Below, in pieces: positions 8,410 to 17,451 of a stretch of DNA of 64,000 nucleotides (position 1 is the stretch's first letter; each line of letters begins with the position of its first letter). Under the pieces are notes generated by a model. The model saw only the letters and a program-made list of their open reading frames with translations, did no database searches and was not told where the DNA came from. The DNA is from Pseudomonadota bacterium. GTDB lineage: Bacteria; Pseudomonadota; Gammaproteobacteria; Eutrophobiales; Eutrophobiaceae. Location of the stretch: the NCBI GenBank assembly GCA_013112535.1, contig JABFGI010000001.1, positions 242,414 through 306,413 of the forward strand, in the 5' to 3' direction. Both the position numbers and the translations under genes were made by a program.

Positions 8410-9294
8410 ATGGATCCACGGTTACAAAAACATCCTCTTGGTTATTTTGAAATAGTTAATAAGCCGACGACGGAAGAGTTACAGGAATATTACTCTGATA
8501 AATACTATCAAGAGGCGAAAAGTAGTTATGAACATGAGTACTCTGAAGATGAACTAACATATTTTCAGGTTAAACTTGAGCAGCGTTTCGCTGCACTTCA
8601 AAAAGCACAGCCTAATTTAAGGTGTGGGGGGCAGTTTCTTGATGTGGGCTGTGGAGAAGGGTATGCGTTAGCTTTTTTTCGAAATAAAGGATATGAGACT
8701 AAGGGATTAGATTTTAGCTCTGCAGGCATTGAATCAAAAAATCCAAATTGTGTGGATGTTTTGGAGACTGGGAATGTATTTGAACTATTGAAAGAAGAAA
8801 TAACCTCAGGCAATGTATATGATGTGGTTTGGTTACAAAATGTACTTGAACATGTTCTTGATCCCATTTCTCTTCTTAAGTCACTGAGGAAGCTCGTTTC
8901 ATCTAATGGAGTCGTTGTCATTACAGTACCTAATGACTGTTCAATAGTTCAGCGTGAAGCATTGGAACGTAATTACATTGATCATGCTTTTTGGATCGCA
9001 CCACCAGACCATCTATCCTACTTCGATTATAACAGTATGAAAAATATAGCTGGAGAAACTGATTGGTATTGTGCAGACATATATGGCGATTTCCCAGTTG
9101 ATTTATTCTTATTACACCCAGAATCAAATTATGTTAGAAATAAGCTATTAGGAAAGGATGCACATAGATCAGCAGTGCAGATTGAAAACCTTATTTCTAA
9201 GAAACCCATTGAACAGGTATTGGATTTCTGGCGTTCTGTGGCTCAGGTGGGTATTGGGCGTAACCTGACGTCATTTTTTATACCTAAAGTTTAA
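8410..9294 (+). CDS. Class I SAM-dependent methyltransferase
   Basis: A 294-residue methyltransferase. The SAM-binding motif LDVGCGEGYAL lies near residue 77, and the post-II motif LQNVLEHVLDP near residue 142 is typical of the Methyltransf_23 group. The gene sits 28 bases after pseG and 6 bases before a short-chain dehydrogenase, in a block that makes a nonulosonic acid. It probably methylates a hydroxyl or amino-linked group of that sugar or its N-acyl substituent. The acceptor cannot be told from sequence. Confidence 0.75.
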   Translation: MDPRLQKHPLGYFEIVNKPTTEELQEYYSDKYYQEAKSSYEHEYSEDELTYFQVKLEQRFAALQKAQPNLRCGGQFLDVGCGEGYALAFFRNKGYETKGLDFSSAGIESKNPNCVDVLETGNVFELLKEEITSGNVYDVVWLQNVLEHVLDPISLLKSLRKLVSSNGVVVITVPNDCSIVQREALERNYIDHAFWIAPPDHLSYFDYNSMKNIAGETDWYCADIYGDFPVDLFLLHPESNYVRNKLLGKDAHRSAVQIENLISKKPIEQVLDFWRSVAQVGIGRNLTSFFIPKV

Positions 9295-9300
9295 TAAAGA

Positions 9301-10158
9301 ATGGATTTAAAAAAGAAAGTTCTAGTTACAGGAAGTTCTGGTTTTATTGGTTCGGCTGTTGTTGAAACCTTGACAGATAATGGTTGGATTGTAACTACAA
9401 CGACAAGGCATAGCAAAAGGCTTAAGTCTGGTTCTTGCGTTTTCCTTGATCTTTCTGATATAAATTCAATTGTTAATCTAGATAAAAATCAACATTTCGA
9501 TGCGATTGTTCATCTTGGTGCCCATATTGGTTGGTCTGGACAAAGTAGTAAAGAACTCTTTATCCCGAATGTAGTGGCCACAGGAATACTTGCAGAGTTT
9601 TCAGCTAAAATTGATGCCAAATTTGTGTTTGCATCTGCTTCGATTGTGCATGGAATAAAAACTGAAGAGATTACCCAAGATACAGTTTTAAATCCTGATA
9701 CACCATATGGAAAGAGTAAGTGGCTTGCTGAAGAACTAATTGCTGTATCTGGCACAAGAAATTGCAGACTTCGTATTGGAGGTGTATTTGGCCAAAATGG
9801 GCCTGCTCACTTGGGATTGAATCGTGCTATAGCAAATGCGATTAATAAAATTCCTCCACAGCTTATTGGTGCTGGTGACGCTCTACGTAACTACATATAT
9901 GTTAATGATGTTGCAACAGCAATTTCATATATCTTGGATAATGACATTGATGGCGTACATTTATTGGCTGGAACTGAAGTTAATTCTATTGCTGCCATGT
10001 TACAGCAGATATGTGATGTATTCATTCCAGGACAAAGTCCCATTGTAATCGAAGAGGCTGAAGCTAATAATCAAGTTGTATCCCCCTCTGACATCCTCCC
10101 CGATACGCGAAATATCAAAGATGCATTGATGGATATTCATAAAAATTTATCGCTATGA
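9301..10158 (+). CDS. NAD-dependent epimerase/dehydratase (extended SDR)
   Basis: A 285-residue extended short-chain dehydrogenase acting on an NDP-sugar. The NAD-binding motif TGSSGFIGS is at about residues 10-18. A Ser-rich strand (FASASIVHG) precedes the catalytic Tyr136 and Lys140 in YGKSK. The C-terminus is shorter than in most epimerases. The start is 6 bases after the preceding stop, and the stop overlaps the next start by 4 bases (ATGA), so translation is probably coupled. The role is likely reduction or epimerisation of a sugar intermediate of the nonulosonate block. The specific sugar is unknown. Confidence 0.7.
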   Translation: MDLKKKVLVTGSSGFIGSAVVETLTDNGWIVTTTTRHSKRLKSGSCVFLDLSDINSIVNLDKNQHFDAIVHLGAHIGWSGQSSKELFIPNVVATGILAEFSAKIDAKFVFASASIVHGIKTEEITQDTVLNPDTPYGKSKWLAEELIAVSGTRNCRLRIGGVFGQNGPAHLGLNRAIANAINKIPPQLIGAGDALRNYIYVNDVATAISYILDNDIDGVHLLAGTEVNSIAAMLQQICDVFIPGQSPIVIEEAEANNQVVSPSDILPDTRNIKDALMDIHKNLSL

Positions 10159-10853
10159 GATTGGCATTATTGGCAGATATACACGGTAATCATTTTGCAT
10201 TACAAGCTGTTCTGGATTCTATAAAAAGACATGAAGTAGGTAAGTTGCTTATAGCGGGTGATTTCTTGGGCTACTATTTTTGGCCCCGAGAAGTCCTTGA
10301 ATTACTCAGTGCATGGGATGTTAATGCTATTCGTGGCAATCACGAAGATATGTTTGTAAAAGCAGGAAAAAGCCCAGAATTTCTTGAGCATGTAAATGCC
10401 AATTATGGTGAAGGTCTACAAGTAGCACTAGATACATTGACTAGTGATCAAATTAATTGGCTAGAAAATCTACCGCATTCACTAGAATTCGACACAGGCG
10501 GTAGCAAAATATTGCTGTGTCATGGTTCTCCATGGGATCCAGATGAGTACATCTATCCAGATGCTGATAATGAAATATTTGAAAAATGTGCACAAACTGG
10601 ATATGACTGGATTATTTTGGGGCATACACACTACCCTATGATAAACAGATCACTTAACGCAACAATTGTTAATCCTGGTTCCGTTGGGCAACCTAGAAAT
10701 AGGCAACCAGGCGCACAGTGGGCTCTCTTAGATACAGAATCTTGCGAGATCAATTTATTTTGCGAGAAGTATAATGCTACTCATTTGATTAAAGAGTCAA
10801 GAGGTAGACATCCTGAACTTCCATACCTGGCTGATGTGTTAGTGCGGAAATGA
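10155..10853 (+). CDS. YfcE-like metallophosphoesterase
   Basis: A 232-residue calcineurin-like phosphoesterase with all metal ligands in order: DIHGNH (Asp8, His10), GDFLGYY, RGNHED, LCHGS and LGHTHYP. The family hydrolyses phosphodiesters or monoesters of small molecules. It overlaps the upstream dehydrogenase and the downstream ATP-grasp gene by 4 bases each, so the three are probably co-translated. A phosphatase in such a block could remove phosphate from a sugar-9-phosphate-type or ligase intermediate, which is an inference. The protein is cytoplasmic; no signal peptide is seen. Confidence 0.75.
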   Translation: MRLALLADIHGNHFALQAVLDSIKRHEVGKLLIAGDFLGYYFWPREVLELLSAWDVNAIRGNHEDMFVKAGKSPEFLEHVNANYGEGLQVALDTLTSDQINWLENLPHSLEFDTGGSKILLCHGSPWDPDEYIYPDADNEIFEKCAQTGYDWIILGHTHYPMINRSLNATIVNPGSVGQPRNRQPGAQWALLDTESCEINLFCEKYNATHLIKESRGRHPELPYLADVLVRK

Positions 10854-11776
10854 AAACAATCGTGATTACAGGAATTGGTGGTGATATTGCACAGGGCGTT
10901 GCAACTATTATCAGGGAGCAAAGACCTGAAATACGCCTGATTGGTGTTGATATGAATTTGCAGCATGGGGGATATTTATTTGTTGATGATTTCATTCAGG
11001 TACCTTCATCAAATTCTTCTAAATATATTCAAAAAATAAAGGACATTTTATTATCAGAATCAGTCGATACTATAATTCCTATGTCGGAACCTGAATTAGA
11101 AGTAATGTATCCATATATAAGTAAACTTGGAGAGACTCACTGTATTTGTGCTGGTGAAAGGGTCATATCAGTGGGGATAGATAAACTTCTCACTATCAAT
11201 GTATTAAAAGAAATTGGTATACCAGTGCCGTGGACATTGTCGGTGTCAGATGGTTTGCCGTCTGACTTTCCATGCATATTAAAAAATCGTTATGGATCGG
11301 GGTCTAGAAACATATATGTGGTAGAGGATGTTATAGAGGCAGAATATCTTTCTCTGAAATACCCAGATACGATATTTCAAGAAATGCTTGAGCCAGCTGA
11401 TCAAGAAATTACTTGTGCAGTTTATCGACGAAGAGATGGTAATGTTGCCAGTCTTCTGATGCTTCGCCGCCTTATAGGTGGGTATACGGGATGGGCCAAA
11501 GTTATTGAAGATGAGGCGACATTTCTTATGTGTGAAAGTATTGCGAAGGGTCTTGATTTATACGGTAGCATGAATATTCAGTTGCGTATTACAGAACAAG
11601 GGCCGCGTGTTTTTGAGATCAATCCGCGGTTTTCCTCGACAGTTCTCATGAGACATATTTTAGGATTTAGTGATGTTTTATGGTCACTCGATGAGTCAGA
11701 AGGGAAACTCGTGAGTTTCCCCAAAATAATAACTAACCAAATCATTGTACGTACTCAAAGCGCAAAAATTTGTTGA
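10850..11776 (+). CDS. ATP-grasp ligase domain protein
   Basis: A 308-residue ATP-grasp protein of the CarB/PylC type. An N-terminal Rossmann-like pre-ATP-grasp segment (TGIGGDIAQGVATI) is followed by a central ATP-binding region and the metal-binding Glu-Asn pair in FEINPRFSS near residue 262. ATP-grasp enzymes join a carboxylate to an amine or thiol via acyl-phosphate. The start overlaps the phosphoesterase stop by 4 bases. The 3' end lies a few bases before the PseI-like gene, whose ribosome site overlaps this stop region. It may attach an amino acid or other carboxylate to an amino sugar of this block. The substrate is unknown. Confidence 0.75.
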   Translation: MKTIVITGIGGDIAQGVATIIREQRPEIRLIGVDMNLQHGGYLFVDDFIQVPSSNSSKYIQKIKDILLSESVDTIIPMSEPELEVMYPYISKLGETHCICAGERVISVGIDKLLTINVLKEIGIPVPWTLSVSDGLPSDFPCILKNRYGSGSRNIYVVEDVIEAEYLSLKYPDTIFQEMLEPADQEITCAVYRRRDGNVASLLMLRRLIGGYTGWAKVIEDEATFLMCESIAKGLDLYGSMNIQLRITEQGPRVFEINPRFSSTVLMRHILGFSDVLWSLDESEGKLVSFPKIITNQIIVRTQSAKIC

Positions 11777-11791
11777 TTGGAGACACTATTG

Positions 11792-12844
11792 ATGAAATCT
11801 ATACATATTGCCAATCGAACTATAGGTAATAAACAAACGCCGTTTGTTATAGCAGAAATGTCTGGTAATCATAATCAATCTTTAGATAGAGCGCTAGAGA
11901 TTGTTGAGGCGGCAGCACAAGCTGGTGCGCATGCTATAAAACTCCAAACGTACACAGCAGATACCATGACGCTTGCAGTTAACGAGGGTGAATTTTTTAT
12001 CAATGATGAACAAAGCCTTTGGAAAGGAAATAGTCTGTATGATCTATATAACTTAGCCCATACTCCGTGGGAATGGCATGCTCCGATCATGCAACGAGCA
12101 GATGAATTGGGAATATTTTGCTTTAGCTCACCATTCGATGAAACTGCAGTGGATTTCCTGGAAGGACTGGATGTCCCTGCTTACAAAATTGCATCTTTTG
12201 AAATTAACCACTTACCGCTCATTCGCAAGGTTGCTGCGACAGGAAAACCGATGATTATTTCTACAGGAATGGCTACAGTTGCAGAGATCGATGACGCCGT
12301 TCGCACAGCACGTGAGGCAGGCTGTAAGGATCTTGTTTTATTAAAATGTACAAGCACATACCCGGCAACGCCTGAAAATAGTAACGTACTTACTATACCT
12401 CACCTTCGTGAGTTATATGACTGTGAAGTAGGTTTGTCTGATCATACCATGGGAATCGGTGCAGCTATTGCAGCTGTTGCACATGGTGCGACGGTCATTG
12501 AAAAGCATTTTACACTTAGCCGTGCTGCTGGTGGAGTCGATAGTGCCTTTTCTATGGAACCACATGAGCTTAGTTCTCTTGTGATGGAGACAACACGTGC
12601 ATGGCAATCACTTGGTAAAATAGTTTATGGCCCATGTGAGGCTGAGAATAAATCGCTGATTTATCGTCGTTCTCTCTATATCTCCGTAGATATGGTGGCT
12701 GGTGACGTGCTGACATCTGAAAATTTGCGTTGCATTCGGCCTGGACTAGGCTTGGCTCCAAAGTTCTATGACAGCATGTTAGGTAAACGCATTAATCGAG
12801 ATGTAAAGCGTGGAACTCCTTTGACCTTAGAAATCGTTTGTTAA
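11792..12844 (+). CDS. pseI: Pseudaminic acid synthase-like, NeuB family
   Basis: A 350-residue NeuB/PseI enzyme that condenses a 6-deoxy hexosamine with phosphoenolpyruvate. The N-terminal TIM barrel shows FVIAEMSGNHNQS and AIKLQTYTADTMTL. The latter is typical of PseI rather than NeuB. The C-terminal SAF (antifreeze-like) domain is marked by RRSLYISVDMVAGD. I place the start at the ATG at 11792, because GGAG lies at 11779-11782 at ideal spacing; an in-frame TTG at 11777 would leave no ribosome site. With pseG at 7284 this supports pseudaminic acid or a close relative. Confidence 0.85.
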   Translation: MKSIHIANRTIGNKQTPFVIAEMSGNHNQSLDRALEIVEAAAQAGAHAIKLQTYTADTMTLAVNEGEFFINDEQSLWKGNSLYDLYNLAHTPWEWHAPIMQRADELGIFCFSSPFDETAVDFLEGLDVPAYKIASFEINHLPLIRKVAATGKPMIISTGMATVAEIDDAVRTAREAGCKDLVLLKCTSTYPATPENSNVLTIPHLRELYDCEVGLSDHTMGIGAAIAAVAHGATVIEKHFTLSRAAGGVDSAFSMEPHELSSLVMETTRAWQSLGKIVYGPCEAENKSLIYRRSLYISVDMVAGDVLTSENLRCIRPGLGLAPKFYDSMLGKRINRDVKRGTPLTLEIVC

Positions 12845-12936
12845 GCATTTAGAGCAAGAGCAGAAGGGTAATGATGCATGCTACTGATGATACAAAATTT
12901 AAGGCATAATTAATTTTAAAAAACATAGGTATTTTA

Positions 12937-13482
12937 ATGAAAATTAATTTAGGGGCGGGTAGTGATATACGTGATGAATATGTAAATCATGATATAACGA
13001 AGCTGCCTGGTATTGATGTTGTGCATGATTTGAATGTCTTTCCATGGCCGTGGGAAGATAACAGTACCGATGAAATTGTTGCAAAAGATATAATTGAGCA
13101 TTTGGATGACTTTATGGCGGCGATGGAAGAGATACATCGTATTCTCGTGTCTGGTGGAGTTGTCAGGATTAAAGTCCCTTATTGGAATTCGGTTTCACGA
13201 TATGCTGACCCTACTCATCAACGCGGTTTTCACGAAATCACATTTAAATTTTTTGACCCGACTTCTATATATTGCCAGGAACGACATTACTACACTCGTG
13301 CACGTTTTCTGATTGCTGAAGAGTCATTCGTTGTGGCACCGTTTACACCGTATTTCGCTATCCCCGGTGTTGGAGAAAGACGTATCACGGGGCGTTGGGC
13401 CAAACGTTTTTTTGGGCTTATCGGTAATATACTGTCTAATATCATTCTTGATCTTGAAGTGGTGTTAGAGAAAGCTAATTAG
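12937..13482 (+). CDS. Small class I SAM-dependent methyltransferase
   Basis: A 181-residue methyltransferase beginning MKINLGAGSDIRDEYVNHDI, with glycine-rich SAM motif I right at the N-terminus, and DIIEHLDD near residue 50 as the post-II motif. This compact form is common in surface-polysaccharide loci. The stop is 12 bases before the next glycosyltransferase gene. It probably methylates a sugar of the glycan or an activated sugar, but the target is not visible in the sequence. Confidence 0.7.
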   Translation: MKINLGAGSDIRDEYVNHDITKLPGIDVVHDLNVFPWPWEDNSTDEIVAKDIIEHLDDFMAAMEEIHRILVSGGVVRIKVPYWNSVSRYADPTHQRGFHEITFKFFDPTSIYCQERHYYTRARFLIAEESFVVAPFTPYFAIPGVGERRITGRWAKRFFGLIGNILSNIILDLEVVLEKAN

Positions 13483-13494
13483 CCCCTCAAGTAA

Positions 13495-14715
13495 ATGAGA
13501 ATAGCGATTTATTGGGAACAGGATGAATGGGGAGGTGTTGACACGCATTTATTAACTTTGTTGCAGACATGGCCAAACCCAAATGATGAGTTCGTGCTGT
13601 TTTATAACAAGGGCAATAGTGGTTTAGTGCGTATTCAGGAGAGTTTACATCAGTTTGAAAATGTAGAATTGTTTGAAGTTATCTCATACTCCTATAATGA
13701 AGTTATCTCCCGGGTATCGAGTATTTTGAAAAGTCGCTGGCAACGAGCTCCTCTCTATTTTTTTCAGCCGTTACTGTATTTATTTATGATATCGCGATTA
13801 TCAAAAGCATTCAGAAAAGCTGAGCAGTTTGATTTGTTATTTTCCAATAATGGTGCCTATCCGGCAGCATGGGGTTGCCAGAGTGCAATCAGGGCTGGAG
13901 CAAAGGTTGGTATTAAGAAACGGGTTTTGATGGTACATCACGAGGCAACGAAGAGTAGAAAATTCATGGGCTGGTTTGAACGATTAGTGGATAATATGAT
14001 TATTCGAGATGCTTCAGCAATTATATGTCCGTCACGTGCAACAAAAAAAACATTGTTACAACGACGAGCCTTTACTGAGGAAAATATTCCGATTCATGTG
14101 ATTCATAATGGTGTAGGACAAAGTGAAGATTTTGACAAGGGAATTATAATTAGGGAACGACTTAAGTCGAATACAGGATTGTTAGTGGGTATTGTGGGAC
14201 GCATACAATCCTATAAAGGACATGAAGATCTTATTCTCGCCTTATCCAGACTAAGTGAAGAACATCGTAAGATTATTCACTTGGTGGTGATTGGAAAGGG
14301 AGAGGAGTCTGAAATTGATAGACTTAAAGCTCTTTCTGATAGCCTTGATATTTCTGAACAGATATCCTTTCTCGGTTATATTCCTGGTGATTCAAAGGCT
14401 TTGATTAAACAACTTGACCTGCTGGTTGTAGCAACACGTAGTTTTGAGGGTTTTGGTTTAACATTAGCAGAGGCCATGATAGTTAAGACACCAGTATTGG
14501 CGACACGTGTTGGCGCAATTCCTGAATTTGTTGATGATTCAGTTGGTACTCTGGTGAATCCGTCTTCACCTAAAGATTTAGCTTTAGCCCTGACTGACTT
14601 TGTCGAGAATCGAGAAAAGTGGTTTGAGCGATGTGAGTTGGCTCAAAAACGAATCGATACGATTAGCAGCAACATGGCCAAGAATTATCAGGAATTGTTC
14701 AAGGCAATGCATTAA
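13495..14715 (+). CDS. Glycosyltransferase family 4
   Basis: A 406-residue GT-B glycosyltransferase. The C-terminal half shows VGIVGRIQSYKGHEDLI near residue 232 and the conserved Glu-x7-Glu segment SFEGFGLTLAEAMIVKTPVL near residue 320, which binds the NDP-sugar. No membrane helix is evident, so it should act at the cytoplasmic membrane face on the lipid-linked oligosaccharide. It follows the small methyltransferase by 12 bases. A gap of 431 bases follows, so it may be the last gene of its transcript segment. The sugar donor is unknown. Confidence 0.8.
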   Translation: MRIAIYWEQDEWGGVDTHLLTLLQTWPNPNDEFVLFYNKGNSGLVRIQESLHQFENVELFEVISYSYNEVISRVSSILKSRWQRAPLYFFQPLLYLFMISRLSKAFRKAEQFDLLFSNNGAYPAAWGCQSAIRAGAKVGIKKRVLMVHHEATKSRKFMGWFERLVDNMIIRDASAIICPSRATKKTLLQRRAFTEENIPIHVIHNGVGQSEDFDKGIIIRERLKSNTGLLVGIVGRIQSYKGHEDLILALSRLSEEHRKIIHLVVIGKGEESEIDRLKALSDSLDISEQISFLGYIPGDSKALIKQLDLLVVATRSFEGFGLTLAEAMIVKTPVLATRVGAIPEFVDDSVGTLVNPSSPKDLALALTDFVENREKWFERCELAQKRIDTISSNMAKNYQELFKAMH

Positions 14716-14829
14716 CGATTAAAGCTACCATTAACTTAAATCTAATAAGTTATTTATTTTATCTAGATAGTCTATATCCATGGAGGGTTTATTGTAATCA
14801 GAAGTTGTAGAAGGTATTGGTGAGCTTAA

Positions 14830-15100
14830 TTTAATGTTCCGGGGAAACATTACGAATATAACAACATAATTGTTAGGCTGGAGGCGAATTGTACACTAGT
14901 GACAATCAAATATAGTTTTGATGAAGTAGCGACTTCGCTGTATGCGGACTCCGAAGCCGATATATGTCATATGCTTCAAGTAATTAAGGAAAATGTTACA
15001 ATTGTGGCGATAACACTAGTCGGCACTGTGTGAGCTCGCTGATCGCGTATTGAGAACAGAATTTGGTAACAAACTGATAGAGGTATTTGGGAATTGTTAA
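14830..15100 (+). pseudogene. Possible decayed coding remnant in a 431-base gap
   Basis: The gap 14716-15146 has no intact gene. A frame from 14830 to the stop at 15031-15033 encodes about 67 residues including VTIKYSFDEVATSLYADSEA. A shift of one frame near 15029 continues with CELADRVLRTEFGNKL to a stop at 15098-15100. The residue composition looks like real protein, unlike random AT-rich frames, and the two pieces join naturally. I do not recognise the family. It could also be a small unannotated gene or chance. Confidence 0.3.
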
Positions 15101-15146
15101 TTGAATTGAGAATGATGTTGGGCATATCACTAAAGGGGACTAGATT

Positions 15147-15926
15147 GTGAAAGTAGTGATTTTATGTGGTGGCTACGGGACACGTATTCGTGATGTAACA
15201 GATGATGTACCTAAACCTATGATCCCCATAGGACCCTATCCAATTTTATGGCACATCATGAAATATTATTCGTGTTTTTCTTACAATGATTTTGTGCTTT
15301 GTCTGGGATATAAGAAAGATGTTATTAAAGACTTTTTTCTTAATTATGCAGCACATACTCGTGACTTTACGATCACTTTGGGAAAGCAGGATTCTATTGA
15401 GTTTCATACTAATCACGATGAATCAGACTGGAATATTACTCTTGCTGACACAGGTTTAAATTCAATGACTGGTGCAAGAGTTAAAATGATAGAAAAATAT
15501 ACTGGTAAAGAAGATTTTATGCTTACTTATGGTGATGGTGTTGGTGATATAAATATTGATGAGTTAATAGCTTTTCATAACTCGCACGATAAAGCATTGA
15601 CAATCAGTGGTGTACGACCCGCGGGCAGGTTTGGAGAATTAGTAAGTGATGATAATGGTTTAATTACAGAATTTAATGAAAAACCCCAGGCAACTGGCGG
15701 ACGTATATCAGGTGGGTATTTTGTAGCAAGACCACATCTATTTGACTATTTGAATAAGGATGAAAAACTGGTCTTTGAAAAAGAGCCAATGAATAAATTG
15801 GTAGAAAATAGTGAAATTATGGTCTACGAACATGACGGTTTTTGGCAGCCGATGGATACGAGTCGCGAATATTATCTGCTCAATGAATTATATGAGAAAG
15901 GTAAGGCACCATGGGTGAAGTGGTGA
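15147..15926 (+). CDS. rfbF: Glucose-1-phosphate cytidylyltransferase
   Basis: A 259-residue enzyme that makes CDP-glucose from CTP and glucose-1-phosphate; the Salmonella enzyme is about 257 residues. The hallmark N-terminus LCGGYGTRIRDVTDDVPKPM and the central YGDGVGDINIDELI are both present. It starts with GTG behind AAGGGG at 15132-15137. The stop lies 16 bases inside the following rfbG gene, so the two are translationally coupled. This begins a four-gene CDP-sugar module running to 18419. Confidence 0.92.
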   Translation: MKVVILCGGYGTRIRDVTDDVPKPMIPIGPYPILWHIMKYYSCFSYNDFVLCLGYKKDVIKDFFLNYAAHTRDFTITLGKQDSIEFHTNHDESDWNITLADTGLNSMTGARVKMIEKYTGKEDFMLTYGDGVGDINIDELIAFHNSHDKALTISGVRPAGRFGELVSDDNGLITEFNEKPQATGGRISGGYFVARPHLFDYLNKDEKLVFEKEPMNKLVENSEIMVYEHDGFWQPMDTSREYYLLNELYEKGKAPWVKW

Positions 15927-16987
15927 AAAATAAATTACTGACAGCGTTTGCTGGTCGTCGCGTTCTTATTACAGGCCACACAGGATTTAAAGGTTCCTGG
16001 CTATCATTCATGCTTCATGAAGCAGGCGCAGATGTATTAGGTTACGCGTTACCTCCAGATAAAGATAGAAACCATTTTTCTTTACTAGGTTTATCAGACA
16101 GAATTCACCATTTGGAAGCAGATATACGTAATGCTGAAAAATTAAAATCATGTATGAAAGAATTTCAACCGGAATTTGTGTTTCATCTGGCAGCACAGGC
16201 TTTGGTCAGGCCTTCTTATCAGGATCCTAAAACAACATTTGATACAAACATAATGGGTGCTGTTAATTTACTGGAAGCCGTCCGTTTTTGTGAATCCGTG
16301 CGTTCACTTGTTTTTATTACGTCTGATAAATGTTATGAAAATAATAACTGGGTATGGGGCTACCGTGAAAATGATCGCTTGGGTGGTCATGATCCCTATA
16401 GTGCTTCTAAAGCAGCAGCAGAAATTGTGTTTTCAGCATATGCACGTTCTTTTTTTTCTGACAGGAAAGAAGAATTGGGAGTAGCAAGTGCTCGTGCGGG
16501 CAATGTGATTGGGGGTGGCGACTGGTCGGAAGATCGCATTATCCCGGATTGTATCCGTGCTATTGAGAAGGGAATTCCAATTCAAATACGTAGTCCTAAT
16601 GCAACTAGACCATGGCAGCATGTATTGGAACCTCTCTCTGGATATTTACAATTAGCTCTTGGCTTGCGAGATGAACCACTAAGCTATTTGGGTGCCTGGA
16701 ATTTTGGCCCTTCCAGCAGTGAAGTATGTACCGTATTTGAAGTAGCCAAACATATTGTTGCAAATATGGGCTGTGGAACGATTCATATTAATGAGTCTGA
16801 TAACAATCAACATGAGGCGAAGTTATTACAATTAAACTGTGATAAAGCACGACAGATATTGGGTTGGTCGCCGCGATGGGATATAGAAAAAACATTAACT
16901 TTTACAGCTGAGTGGTATAAAGAAGTGAATTCAGGAAGCGATGCAAGTGATGTTACACGTAAACAAATTGCAGATTACTTTGGATAA
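15911..16987 (+). CDS. rfbG: CDP-glucose 4,6-dehydratase
   Basis: A 358-residue extended SDR that converts CDP-glucose to CDP-4-keto-6-deoxyglucose. The NAD-binding motif is TGHTGFKGSWL (about residues 21-31), with the FKGSWL signature specific to RfbG. The catalytic region shows ITSDKCYEN and a YSASKAAAE Tyr-x3-Lys pair. The length equals the usual 357-360. The start lies 16 bases inside rfbF. No RfbH-type 3-dehydratase follows, so the product keeps its 3-hydroxyl. Confidence 0.92.
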   Translation: MGEVVKNKLLTAFAGRRVLITGHTGFKGSWLSFMLHEAGADVLGYALPPDKDRNHFSLLGLSDRIHHLEADIRNAEKLKSCMKEFQPEFVFHLAAQALVRPSYQDPKTTFDTNIMGAVNLLEAVRFCESVRSLVFITSDKCYENNNWVWGYRENDRLGGHDPYSASKAAAEIVFSAYARSFFSDRKEELGVASARAGNVIGGGDWSEDRIIPDCIRAIEKGIPIQIRSPNATRPWQHVLEPLSGYLQLALGLRDEPLSYLGAWNFGPSSSEVCTVFEVAKHIVANMGCGTIHINESDNNQHEAKLLQLNCDKARQILGWSPRWDIEKTLTFTAEWYKEVNSGSDASDVTRKQIADYFG

Positions 16988-16992
16988 ATAAT

Positions 16993-17451
16993 ATGATCGA
17001 TGGTGTCATGATAACTGCATTGAAACAGATGCATGATGAACGAGGCAAGGTGATGCATATGCTCCGTAATGATGATGAGCATTTTATTAATTTTGGCGAG
17101 ATATATTTTTCGTGCGTTTATCCTCAAGCGATAAAAGGTTGGCACATTCATAAAAAAATGATATTAAATTATGCAGTCGTCAGTGGAACAATAAAGTTTG
17201 TGCTATACGATGATCGTGAAAATAGCCCAACTCGTGGAGAAATTCATGAAATATATATGGGGCCTGATAATTACTGCCTGGTTACAGTGCCACCTATGAT
17301 ATGGAATGGATTTAAAGGACTTGGTAATAAAATGTCAATCGTCGCCAATTGTGCCTCAATACCTCATGACGCAAACAATCCAGATGAAATCGATAGGCTG
17401 GATCCAATGAGCGATACAATCCCTTATGATTGGGCAATTAAAAATAAGTGA
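16993..17451 (+). CDS. RmlC-like NDP-4-keto-6-deoxysugar epimerase
   Basis: A 152-residue cupin of the dTDP-4-dehydrorhamnose 3,5-epimerase type. The pattern WHIHKKMILNYAVVSGTIKFVLYDD corresponds to the RmlC core that holds the catalytic His. It is shorter than RmlC (about 180). Placed 5 bases after rfbG, it should act on CDP-4-keto-6-deoxyglucose and invert C3, C5 or both. It overlaps the next gene by 4 bases (GTGA). The position of epimerisation cannot be told by eye. Confidence 0.75.
   Translation: MIDGVMITALKQMHDERGKVMHMLRNDDEHFINFGEIYFSCVYPQAIKGWHIHKKMILNYAVVSGTIKFVLYDDRENSPTRGEIHEIYMGPDNYCLVTVPPMIWNGFKGLGNKMSIVANCASIPHDANNPDEIDRLDPMSDTIPYDWAIKNK

Noticed and set aside
15147..16987. Abequose, tyvelose or paratose synthesis
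   Set aside because: RfbF and RfbG alone do not imply a 3,6-dideoxyhexose; the needed 3-dehydratase RfbH is absent.
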